A DNA stretch of 64,000 nucleotides, taken from Phocaeicola fibrisolvens (GTDB taxonomy: Bacteria > Bacteroidota > Bacteroidia > Bacteroidales > Bacteroidaceae). A model generated the notes under the pieces. The model worked only from the letters and a program-made list of their open reading frames with translations. It ran no database searches and was not told the DNA's origin. Positions 51,339-58,944 of the stretch are shown here, piece after piece. The position numbers were made by a program, and so were the translations under genes. Where the stretch lies: positions 1 to 64,000 of the forward strand of contig NZ_JAOQJI010000007.1 of the NCBI RefSeq assembly GCF_025567125.1, in the 5' to 3' direction. Each line of letters starts with the position of its first letter. Positions within the stretch are counted from its first letter, which is position 1.

Positions 51339-52466
51339 TTACAGGTCTAGGTTTAATACTTTAGCGATGATGGGGGCCATGTCGTAGTATTTGTACTCGG
51401 CCAGCCGTCCGCCGAACAAGACCCGGCTCTCCTGGTCGGCCAGTTCCTTGTAGCGGCGGTAGAGGGCGTTGTTCTTCTCGTCGTTCACCGGATAGTAGGG
51501 CTCCATGCCGTCTTTCCACTCGGTGGAGTATTCCTTGGAGATGACCGTGCGGGGGCATTTCAGGAGCTCGTCGCCGAACAGTTCGAAATGCTTGTGCTCG
51601 ATGATGCGGGTGTAGGGCACCTCCTTCTCGGTGTAGTTGACCACGGCATTTCCCTGGAGGTTGGGGCAGTCGTGGATTTCCTCTTCGAAGCGTACCGTGC
51701 GGTATTCCAGCTTGCCGAAGCGGTAGTGGTAGAACTCGTCAATCTTGCCGGTGAACACGATTTTCTCGGCGATGCCTTCCCAGTGTGCCCGGTCGGCAAA
51801 GAAATCGACGCCCGTGCGTACCTCCACGCCCTCCAGCAGTCCCTGGATGAGACGGTTGTATCCTCCCACGGGGATTCCCTGGTATTTGTCGTTGAAGTAA
51901 TTGTTGTCGAAGACAAAGCGGACGGGCAGGCGGCGGATGATGAAGGCCGGGAGTTCGGTGCACTGCCGTCCCCACTGTTTCTCGGTGTAGCCCTTGATGA
52001 GTTTCTCGTAGATGTCCTTTCCGATGAGAAGGAGGGCCTGTTCTTCCAGGTTGCGCGGTTCGGTCACCCCGTCGTGCCGCATCTTCTGCAAGGCTTCCGC
52101 CTTCTGTTCCTCGATTTTGGCGCGGGCCGCTTCGGGCGTGGTGACCCCCCACATCTGGTAGAAGGTGTTCATGTTGAAGGGAAGGTTGTAGAGCTTTCCC
52201 CGGTAGTTGGCCACGGGACTGTTGGTGTAGCGGTTGAACTCCACGAAGGAGTTGACGAAGTTCCACACCTCCTTCTGGTTGGTATGGAAGATGTGTGCCC
52301 CGTACTTGTGGACGTGAATGCCTTCTATGTCCTCGCAGTAGATGTTTCCTCCCAGGTGGGGGCGTTTGTCGATGACCAGGCATTTCTTGCCTTGTTTCCG
52401 GGCCCTGTATGCAAAGGTGGCTCCAAAGAGGCCGGAGCCGACGATGAGATAATCATATTCTTTCAT
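51339..52466 (-). CDS. glf: UDP-galactopyranose mutase
   Basis: A 375-residue flavoenzyme that converts UDP-galactopyranose to UDP-galactofuranose. I start it at MKEYDYLIVG; the frame continues 17 codons upstream into the preceding gene. The FAD loop is IVGSGLFGATFA (8-19), followed by DKRPHLGGNIY, HKYGAHIFHT and a C-terminal GGRLAEYKYYDM. It overlaps the upstream transferase by 14 bases. Its presence means the second polymer probably contains galactofuranose. Confidence 0.95.
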   Translation of the reverse strand: MKEYDYLIVGSGLFGATFAYRARKQGKKCLVIDKRPHLGGNIYCEDIEGIHVHKYGAHIFHTNQKEVWNFVNSFVEFNRYTNSPVANYRGKLYNLPFNMNTFYQMWGVTTPEAARAKIEEQKAEALQKMRHDGVTEPRNLEEQALLLIGKDIYEKLIKGYTEKQWGRQCTELPAFIIRRLPVRFVFDNNYFNDKYQGIPVGGYNRLIQGLLEGVEVRTGVDFFADRAHWEGIAEKIVFTGKIDEFYHYRFGKLEYRTVRFEEEIHDCPNLQGNAVVNYTEKEVPYTRIIEHKHFELFGDELLKCPRTVISKEYSTEWKDGMEPYYPVNDEKNNALYRRYKELADQESRVLFGGRLAEYKYYDMAPIIAKVLNLDL

Positions 52467-53484
52467 GATGTAACCATTTTGATAGTTTGATTCTGAAAAG
52501 GTCGAGTTGGAAAGCAAGCTGGATGTAGGCGGCGTGCTTGCACAGGAAAATCAGCTTCAGCACCCACACCCGTTTGGGCGGGAAGAACTGCGAGCAGAAA
52601 TCGTTTTCGTGCAGCAGGGTGTAGCAGAGAAGCAGGAATTCGCGCTTCTCGGCCCGCGTGATACCTGCCGGCCAGGCTTTCTTGTAGTAGATTTCCACGG
52701 AGTCGTAGATGTGGAAGGCGTATTTCTGTCCCAGGTAGGCCACGTAGTCCGGGTTGTCGGAGATTTTCCGGGCGGCGTCGTAGAGCAGTCCGGCCACGTG
52801 CTTCCGCTCCTTGTGGGTGAGAATCCGTTTGGAAAGGCTCTGGTCGTTGGAGGTGGTGAGGTAGTGGTAGCCGTGGTAGGGAATGGTTCTGACGGAGGTG
52901 ACGTGCTGGCAGTACTCCAGGTTGAAGAGCTCGTCTTCGTAGCTGTTGAGGGCCTCGCAGAAGGTGAGGTGGTACGTCTCCACGATGCGGCGCCGGAAGA
53001 GCTTGTTCCAGGGAACCCCCACGAGGTTCTTCTGGTAGAGGTAGACGAGGGCTTCGTCCATGCGCGTATAGTGGTGTGCGTGGGGCGTGACGAACGTGGT
53101 GTGTCCGTCGTATTCGATGGCGGCCCCAATCAGGTAGAGGTCGGTGTCCGGCGTGAGGTATGACTGGAACGTGGAAAGCAGGTCGTGCTCCATCCAGTCG
53201 TCGCTGTCGGCGAAGTAAATCCATTCGCCCTGGGCACGGCGGATACCGGCATTGCGGGCGGCGCTGACGCCACCGTTGGCCTGGTGGATGACCTGGATGC
53301 AGGGATGCTGGCTCGCATAGCGGTCGCAGATTTCCCCGGAGCTGTCCCGGCTTCCGTCGTCGACCAGAATCAGTTCGAAATCGCGGAAGTCCTGCCGGAG
53401 GATGCTGTCGAGGCATCGGCCGAGTTGCGGGGCCACGTTGTAGACGGGCACCACGATGGAAATGAGCGGGTGGGAGGTAGTCAT
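52453..53484 (-). CDS. GT2 family glycosyltransferase
   Basis: A 343-residue inverting enzyme. ISIVVPVYNVAPQLGRCLDS, FELILVDDGSRDSSGEI, ANGGVSAARNAGI and WIYFADSDDWMEHDLL show the standard donor and metal sites. A long helical C-terminal region (to residue 343) is usual in Bacteroides capsule transferases. It is coupled to the flippase gene by a four-base overlap. Confidence 0.9.
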   Translation of the reverse strand: MTTSHPLISIVVPVYNVAPQLGRCLDSILRQDFRDFELILVDDGSRDSSGEICDRYASQHPCIQVIHQANGGVSAARNAGIRRAQGEWIYFADSDDWMEHDLLSTFQSYLTPDTDLYLIGAAIEYDGHTTFVTPHAHHYTRMDEALVYLYQKNLVGVPWNKLFRRRIVETYHLTFCEALNSYEDELFNLEYCQHVTSVRTIPYHGYHYLTTSNDQSLSKRILTHKERKHVAGLLYDAARKISDNPDYVAYLGQKYAFHIYDSVEIYYKKAWPAGITRAEKREFLLLCYTLLHENDFCSQFFPPKRVWVLKLIFLCKHAAYIQLAFQLDLFRIKLSKWLHHERI

Positions 53485-55007
53485 CTTTTACGAAGGGTAG
53501 TGAGTTTGTTTTTTACCATGGTCTTTTCCTGCGGACTCAGTCCCAGCAGGTAGATGCAGCCCAGCAGGATGAGGGTGCTGGACGCGCAGACCAGCAGGAA
53601 GCCGATGAAGTTGTCGGGGGCCTGCCGGTAGACGAGCAGGGAGAGGCCCACGCTCAGGACGAAGACCGGCACAATCTTGCAGAGCACCTGCCGGACATAG
53701 GTGTCCATCGGCATCTGAATCAGGGGGAGGACAATCCGCAGGCGGGCATATTGTGCAATGATTTCCACGGTGATATGGACGAAGAACACGACCTCCGGCG
53801 GCAGGGTGGTGAACCGCAGCAGCAGGTAGGAGATGGGCACGATGAGCAGGAGGATGGTGCCTTCCACAATCTGGAATTTCTTGATCCGTCCCGTGGCGTG
53901 CACGGAGTTGATGATGGGGTTCGACAGGCAGAATAGGATGCTCGTGAAGAGAATCAGCCGGAGGAAGGACTTGGTGTGGTCCGGGAAACTGCCGAGCCAC
54001 CAGGAGAGGACGGTGTCGGCTTCCAGGGAGAGCGGGATGCAGATGAGCAGCATCAGGTAGACGGAGTATTTGGAACTGGCCACCACGAGGCTGTGCATCC
54101 GTTCCAGGTGGTTGGCTGCGTAGCTCTTGGTGAGCTGCGGGTTGATGGCCATCTGGAAGTTGGTGCAGAAGTTGTTGGCGATGCTCTGCACCTGCACGGC
54201 GATGCCGCGGGCCGCGTTGACCACCGGGTTGAAGAAGATGTTCAGCAGGATGTTCAGTCCCTGCGTGTAGCCGAAAATGGCCAGGTTGCCGTTCATGGTC
54301 CAGCCCGCATAGCTGAAGATGTCCTTGAACAGTTTCCGGTCGGTCTGCCGGAGCTGGATGTCTTTCGTCTCTTCGAAGTGCCGTTTGCAGTAAAGAATGT
54401 AGAGGGTGAAATCGAATGCCTGGATGGTAAACATGTAGAGGGCATAGAAAATCAGCTTGTCGGCCGGGATGTAAATCAGCACGAACACGGCAATCAGTTT
54501 CAGGAGTGCATCACCCAGGGTGAGGTAGGCAAAGGCCGACATCTTTTCGTGGGCGATGATGGCCGCGTTGAAGGGCGTGCTCAGCAGGCTGCCCATGGAG
54601 GTGAGGATGGAGAGCTGGTAGACCCACATGGCGGCGTGTTCCCTGGCCGCGGGGATGTTCAGCTGCGTCAGCACGAACCACAGGCCGACGGTTTCTCCGA
54701 TGAGGAACACCACCCCGGCAAACAGCACGTGAATGAGGACGATGTTCTGGAAAATGTTCTTCAGCTCCGGGAGATTGCCTTTTCCCAGGTAGAACGTGAT
54801 GTAGCGGGAGGAGGCTCCTGCCAGCGAGTTGGTGAGAAAACCCAGGAAGGTGATGACACCTCCCACCACGTTGTTGATACCAAAGTCTTCTACGCCAAGG
54901 GTTTTCAGAATCATTCGGGAGGTATAGAGGCTGATGAGCACCAGTATACCCATGCGGACGTATAAAAGCACGGTGTTGTAGGCTATCCTTTTGTTTTCGT
55001 TTTGCAT
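53481..55007 (-). CDS. wzx: Oligosaccharide flippase (Wzx-type, second operon)
   Basis: A 508-residue polytopic protein with about 12-14 helices, starting at MQNENKRIAYNTVLLYV. The open frame runs 74 codons further but through the leader and promoter. TSRMILKTLGVEDFGINNVVGG and YITFYLGKGN are family features. It is the first gene of the second polysaccharide operon, with a promoter about 100 bases upstream and a strong hairpin in the leader. Confidence 0.9.
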   Translation of the reverse strand: MQNENKRIAYNTVLLYVRMGILVLISLYTSRMILKTLGVEDFGINNVVGGVITFLGFLTNSLAGASSRYITFYLGKGNLPELKNIFQNIVLIHVLFAGVVFLIGETVGLWFVLTQLNIPAAREHAAMWVYQLSILTSMGSLLSTPFNAAIIAHEKMSAFAYLTLGDALLKLIAVFVLIYIPADKLIFYALYMFTIQAFDFTLYILYCKRHFEETKDIQLRQTDRKLFKDIFSYAGWTMNGNLAIFGYTQGLNILLNIFFNPVVNAARGIAVQVQSIANNFCTNFQMAINPQLTKSYAANHLERMHSLVVASSKYSVYLMLLICIPLSLEADTVLSWWLGSFPDHTKSFLRLILFTSILFCLSNPIINSVHATGRIKKFQIVEGTILLLIVPISYLLLRFTTLPPEVVFFVHITVEIIAQYARLRIVLPLIQMPMDTYVRQVLCKIVPVFVLSVGLSLLVYRQAPDNFIGFLLVCASSTLILLGCIYLLGLSPQEKTMVKNKLTTLRKR

Positions 55008-55040
55008 CAGGGGGAGAATGTAGGGTTTCGGGCACGCTTC

Positions 55041-55078
55041 GCGGTTACCTGTCACATGAAAACATGTGAGGTAAGCGC
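55041..55078 (-). promoter_or_regulatory. Leader hairpin of the second polysaccharide operon
   Basis: CACATG-AAAA-CATGTG (55053-55068) forms the top, a two-base GT bulge follows, then TTACCT (55045-55050) pairs with AGGTAA (55069-55074) and GCG with CGC beyond a facing G on each side: 15 pairs in all. It lies about 20-55 bases into the expected transcript and is not followed by a T run, so it is a stable leader structure rather than a simple terminator. Confidence 0.7.
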
Positions 55079-55102
55079 GGCAAATAAGGTTGCAAATATT
55101 TT

Positions 55103-55135
55103 GCAAAATTATTTCTTTTCCGTGAGACAGCCAAA
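55103..55135 (-). promoter_or_regulatory. Promoter of the second polysaccharide operon
   Basis: On the minus strand TTTG (55132-55135) is followed after exactly 20 bases by TAATTTTGC (55103-55111), both matching the Bacteroides -33 and -7 consensus perfectly. Transcription would start near 55096, giving a leader of about 90 bases before the flippase gene. The trkH promoter is about 110 bp away and points the opposite way. Confidence 0.68.
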
Positions 55136-55243
55136 AATAAGCCTCCGCAAAAAGAGGATTTTTGCAGACTTCGGAAGATTTCTGTAGATATTCTGTAGAG
55201 ATAATGAAGGAAACGGGCAAATACTGCATTCCCTTCCGGATAC

Positions 55244-55276
55244 TTGCGGTAATTGAAGAATTTTATGTAAGTTTGC
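55244..55276 (+). promoter_or_regulatory. Promoter of trkH
   Basis: TAAGTTTGC at 55268-55276 matches the -7 consensus exactly, and CTTG with TTG at 55244-55246 stands 21 bases upstream. The expected start near 55284 leaves about 14 bases of leader before the ATG at 55298. Confidence 0.6.
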
Positions 55277-55297
55277 AAGATAAACGCAAGAAGATAC

Positions 55298-56803
55298 ATG
55301 GAAGATTTTATATCGACGACGGTCAATGTGACGGCCAATAGAGGGAATAGCCTGATAAACAGGAAAATGATTCTCCGCATTCTGGGTGTGCTGCTTTTCA
55401 TGGAGGCGATGATGTTTCTGGTGTGTGCCGGCGTGTCGCTGTGTTACGGAGAGAAGGACTACATTTATTTTATTTATACGACGCTGATCAATGTGGTGGT
55501 GGGCAGCCTGCTGCTCCTGCTGGGAAAGGGAGCGGAAAACCGGGTGACACGGCGCGACGGATATTGCATCGTGGCGTTCACGTGGCTGCTTTTCACGGGC
55601 TTCGGGATGCTGCCTTTCTACATCAGCGGGGGCATTCCCTCGGTGACGGACGCGTTCTTTGAGACGATGTCGGGCTTTACCACCACGGGGGCGACCATCC
55701 TGGACGACATCGAGTCGCTTTCGCACGGCATGCTGTTCTGGCGGAGTTTCTCGCAGTGGATCGGGGGACTGGGTATCGTGTTCTTCACGATTGCGGTACT
55801 GCCCATCTTCGGGGTGGGCAACCAGGTGCTTTTCTCGGCAGAGGCCACGGGGGTGACGCACGACAAGATTCACCCGAAAATCAGTATCATGGCCAAGTGG
55901 CTGTGGACGGTGTACCTGATTCTTACGGTGGTGGAAACGGTGCTGCTGCTGGTGGGCGGCATGGACCTGTTTGATGCCGTGTGTCATGCCTTCTCTACGA
56001 CGGCCACGGGAGGATATTCCACCAAGCAGGCCAGCGTGGCTTACTGGAATTCACCTTTTATAGAATATGTGATTGCCATTTTCATGACGCTCTCGGGAGT
56101 GAACTTCTCGCTGTACTTCATGTGCATGACGGGACGCGTCAAGCATTTGTTCAAGGACGAGGAGTTCCGGCTGTACCTCATCTCCATCGGGGCGGTGACC
56201 TTGCTGATTACGGGGTCGCTCTACTGGCACAACCATTACGGACTGGAGGAGGCTTTCCGCAAATCGCTCTTCCAGGTGGCTTCCGTTCATACCTCGTGCG
56301 GGTTTGCCACGGACGACTACAACCTGTGGGCTCCGTTCACGTGGATGCTGCTGATGTATGCCATGGTGGCCGGCGGGTGTGCCGGTTCGACGGCCGGAGG
56401 TATCAAGATTGTGCGTCTGCTCGTGGTGTTGCGCAACGTGAAGAATGAGTTCCACCTGCTGATGCATCCCCGTGCCGTACTGCCGGTGAAGCTGAACCGG
56501 ATGGCGGCTTCGCAGCGGACCATTGCCACGGTGATGACTTTCGTGCTGTTTTATTTCTTCTGCATTTTCGTGTGCTGGCTGCTGCTGATGTGCATGGGAG
56601 TGGGGCTGGAAGAGGCTTTCGGTCTGTCGGTGTCGAGCCTCGGCAACGTGGGACCGGGACTGGGTGCGTTCGGTCCGGCGTTCTCGTGGAGTGCGCTGCC
56701 GGATCTGGCGAAATGGCTGCTGTCGTTCATGATGCTGATCGGGCGTCTGGAACTGTTCGGCGTATTGCTGCTGCTGACTCCGAGTTTCTGGGAAAGACGT
56801 TAA
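55298..56803 (+). CDS. trkH: TrkH-family potassium uptake protein
   Basis: A 501-residue membrane protein of the Trk/Ktr K+ channel superfamily. Selectivity-filter-type P-loops are visible as TMSGFTTTGATILDD, AFSTTATGGYSTKQ, VHTSCGFATDDYNL and SSLGNVGPGLG. It forms the ion path of a potassium uptake system and normally needs a TrkA-type regulator, which is not in this window. Met24 (MILRILG) is an alternative start; I keep Met1 because the promoter's expected transcript begins just before it. Confidence 0.93.
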   Translation: MEDFISTTVNVTANRGNSLINRKMILRILGVLLFMEAMMFLVCAGVSLCYGEKDYIYFIYTTLINVVVGSLLLLLGKGAENRVTRRDGYCIVAFTWLLFTGFGMLPFYISGGIPSVTDAFFETMSGFTTTGATILDDIESLSHGMLFWRSFSQWIGGLGIVFFTIAVLPIFGVGNQVLFSAEATGVTHDKIHPKISIMAKWLWTVYLILTVVETVLLLVGGMDLFDAVCHAFSTTATGGYSTKQASVAYWNSPFIEYVIAIFMTLSGVNFSLYFMCMTGRVKHLFKDEEFRLYLISIGAVTLLITGSLYWHNHYGLEEAFRKSLFQVASVHTSCGFATDDYNLWAPFTWMLLMYAMVAGGCAGSTAGGIKIVRLLVVLRNVKNEFHLLMHPRAVLPVKLNRMAASQRTIATVMTFVLFYFFCIFVCWLLLMCMGVGLEEAFGLSVSSLGNVGPGLGAFGPAFSWSALPDLAKWLLSFMMLIGRLELFGVLLLLTPSFWERR

Positions 56804-56963
56804 GGGGAGGCTACGGCTGCAAAAGGCCGGATTTGAGCTTCATTCTGTACAATTATAAAAATAAATACTTGTCTGATGGTACGGATAAAAACCCCGATTT
56901 GGACGTATTTTTGAAAAACTGTCGTGAGGAGTGCGGTATCAGGCACTTTTTTCCGCATACAAG

Positions 56964-57000
56964 AAAAGGACCACTCCCCTTGGGGAATGATCCTTTTTTT
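56964..57000. terminator. Bidirectional terminator between trkH and aguB
   Basis: AAAGGACCACTCCCC pairs with GGGGAATGATCCTTT (13 of 15 pairs, two-base loop extended by breathing), then TTTTTTT on the plus strand. It serves trkH, 160 bases upstream, and lies 20 bases past the aguB stop on the other strand, where the A-rich flank (AAGAAAAGG) gives a weaker T tract. Confidence 0.65.
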
Positions 57001-57019
57001 ATTTCGGTAAATCGGTCGG

Positions 57020-57907
57020 TCAGTCGATGAAGCGACGGGTGAGCTGTTCGAACTCGTCGATGCGGCGGTCGCGCAGGAAGGGCCACCAGCGGCGTACGTT
57101 CTCGCTGCGTTCCATGTCGATTTCCACCACGAGGTTCTCTTCTTTCAGGTTGCTGGCCTGGGCGAGGATTTCACCTTGCGGGCCGGCCACGAAACTGTTT
57201 CCCCAGAAGAGGATGCCGTTGGTCTGTCCGGACGGGTCGGGTTCCAGTCCCACACGGTTGACGGCGATGACGGGCAGTCCGTTGGCTACGGCATGGCCGC
57301 GCTGTACGGTGACCCAGGCACCGAGCTGGCGCATCTTCTCTTCCTGGGTGTCGCTGCTCTCCCAGCCGATGGCGGTCGGGTAAATCAGTAGTTCGGCCCC
57401 TTTCAGTGCCATGATGCGGGCTCCTTCAGGATACCACTGGTCCCAGCATACCTGCACGCCCAGTTTGCCGAGAGAGGTCTCGATGGGTTCGAAGCCCAGG
57501 TCGCCGGGAGTGAAGTAGAACTTCTCGTAGTAGGCGGGGTCGTCGGGGATGTGCATCTTGCGGTATTTGCCGGCGATGCTTCCGTCGGCATCAAAAACCA
57601 CGGCGGTGTTGTGATACAGTCCGGCGGCACGGCGTTCGAACAGGGAGGTGACCAGCACGATGTGGTAGGCGGCGGCTATCTCACTGTAGAAGCCGGTGGA
57701 AGGACCGGGGATGGGCTCTGCCAGGTCGAACAGACCGGTGTCTTCCGTCTGACAGAAATAAGGTGTGTTATGCAGTTCCTGGAGTACAACCAGTTGCGCA
57801 CCGGCCTGTGCCACGGAGGCAATGTTGCGGTGCAGCTTTTCGAGGTTCTGTTTGAGGTCGGCGGTACAGGACTGCTGTACGAGGCCGACGCGGATGGTTC
57901 GTTTCAT
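57020..57907 (-). CDS. aguB: N-carbamoylputrescine amidohydrolase
   Basis: A 295-residue nitrilase-superfamily enzyme with the catalytic triad Glu44 (VVLQELHNTPYF), Lys117 (YRKMHIPDD) and Cys154 (QVCWDQWYPE). WDQWYPEGAR and TAIGWESSD are typical of the plant/bacterial AguB branch. It hydrolyses N-carbamoylputrescine to putrescine, CO2 and ammonia. It overlaps the aguA stop by four bases, so the two steps from agmatine are made together. Confidence 0.93.
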   Translation of the reverse strand: MKRTIRVGLVQQSCTADLKQNLEKLHRNIASVAQAGAQLVVLQELHNTPYFCQTEDTGLFDLAEPIPGPSTGFYSEIAAAYHIVLVTSLFERRAAGLYHNTAVVFDADGSIAGKYRKMHIPDDPAYYEKFYFTPGDLGFEPIETSLGKLGVQVCWDQWYPEGARIMALKGAELLIYPTAIGWESSDTQEEKMRQLGAWVTVQRGHAVANGLPVIAVNRVGLEPDPSGQTNGILFWGNSFVAGPQGEILAQASNLKEENLVVEIDMERSENVRRWWPFLRDRRIDEFEQLTRRFID

Positions 57908-58941
57908 GATTCTATGTCGTTTTTAACGGATTCGGGATATTGCATGGTGACGCAGTGGAGGGAGCCGTGCTGCTGGATGAGGGCCCGGCAGTCCACGCCC
58001 ACGATTTCACGTCCGGGGAAGGCTTCGGCCAGCACCTGTGCGGCACGGGCATCGTTTGCCGGCTGGGCGTAGGTAGGGTAGAGCACGGCCTCGTTCATAA
58101 TCAGGAAGTTGGCGTAGGTGGCCGGGAGCCGCTGTCCGTCTTCGTCGTAGATGGCTTCGGGCATCGGCAACGGCAGCAGGCGGTACGGGTCTCCTTCGAG
58201 GGTGCGGAAGGTCTTGAGCTGGTCTTCCATGGAACGGAGGGCGCCGTAGTGCTCGTCGTCCTTGTCCAGACACTGCACGTAGGTGATGGTATGGTCGGGG
58301 CAGAGGCGGGCCAGGGTGTCCACGTGGCTGTCGGTGTCGTCGCCGGCCAGGTAGCCGTAGTCGAGCCAGAGCACCTGCCGCAGGTTGAAGCGGTCTATCA
58401 GGTAGGCTTCGATGTCCTTTCGTGAGCGCGTGTCGTTGCGGTTGGGAGCCAGCAGGCAAGGCGAGGTGGTGAGCAGGGTGCCCTTTCCGTCGCTTTCGAT
58501 GGAGCCCCCTTCGAGCACGAAGTCACGGCAGTTGATGTAGTCGCCGTTGAGCACGCCGCTCTTGAACACGCGGCTGTTGATGAGGTTGTCCTTGCAGGCG
58601 GCGAACTTCATGCCCCAGCCGTTGAAGCAGAAGTCGAGCAGCAGCGGGTCGGTGTGCCGTTCCAGCAGGGTGATGAAGCCGTGGTCGCGGGCCCAGGTGT
58701 CGTTGGTGGGACATTCCACGAAGGTAATCCGGTCGCGGTAGGGAAAGTCGGCCAGGGCTTTCGGAAATTCCGGTGCCACGAGCAGCAGCGGCTGGCGTTT
58801 GGCGATTTCAGTGGCCAGGCAGACAAAGCAGTCTTCCACTTCGTCGAGCATGTAGGCCCAGTCGGTGTCGGCATGGGGCCAGGTGAGCTGTATGTAGCTC
58901 TGCGGGTGCCATTCGGCAGGAAGGTAATACGTCTTTTCCAT
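57904..58941 (-). CDS. aguA: Agmatine deiminase
   Basis: A 345-residue enzyme of the peptidyl-arginine-deiminase fold that converts agmatine to N-carbamoylputrescine and ammonia. WHPQSYIQLTWPHADTDW at the start, FVECPTNDTWARDHGF, FVLEGGSIESDGKGTLLTT and the catalytic Cys330 in GSLHCVTMQYP are all present. It sits three bases after the tamB stop and is coupled to aguB. Confidence 0.94.
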   Translation of the reverse strand: MEKTYYLPAEWHPQSYIQLTWPHADTDWAYMLDEVEDCFVCLATEIAKRQPLLLVAPEFPKALADFPYRDRITFVECPTNDTWARDHGFITLLERHTDPLLLDFCFNGWGMKFAACKDNLINSRVFKSGVLNGDYINCRDFVLEGGSIESDGKGTLLTTSPCLLAPNRNDTRSRKDIEAYLIDRFNLRQVLWLDYGYLAGDDTDSHVDTLARLCPDHTITYVQCLDKDDEHYGALRSMEDQLKTFRTLEGDPYRLLPLPMPEAIYDEDGQRLPATYANFLIMNEAVLYPTYAQPANDARAAQVLAEAFPGREIVGVDCRALIQQHGSLHCVTMQYPESVKNDIES

Positions 58942-58944
58942 ATT

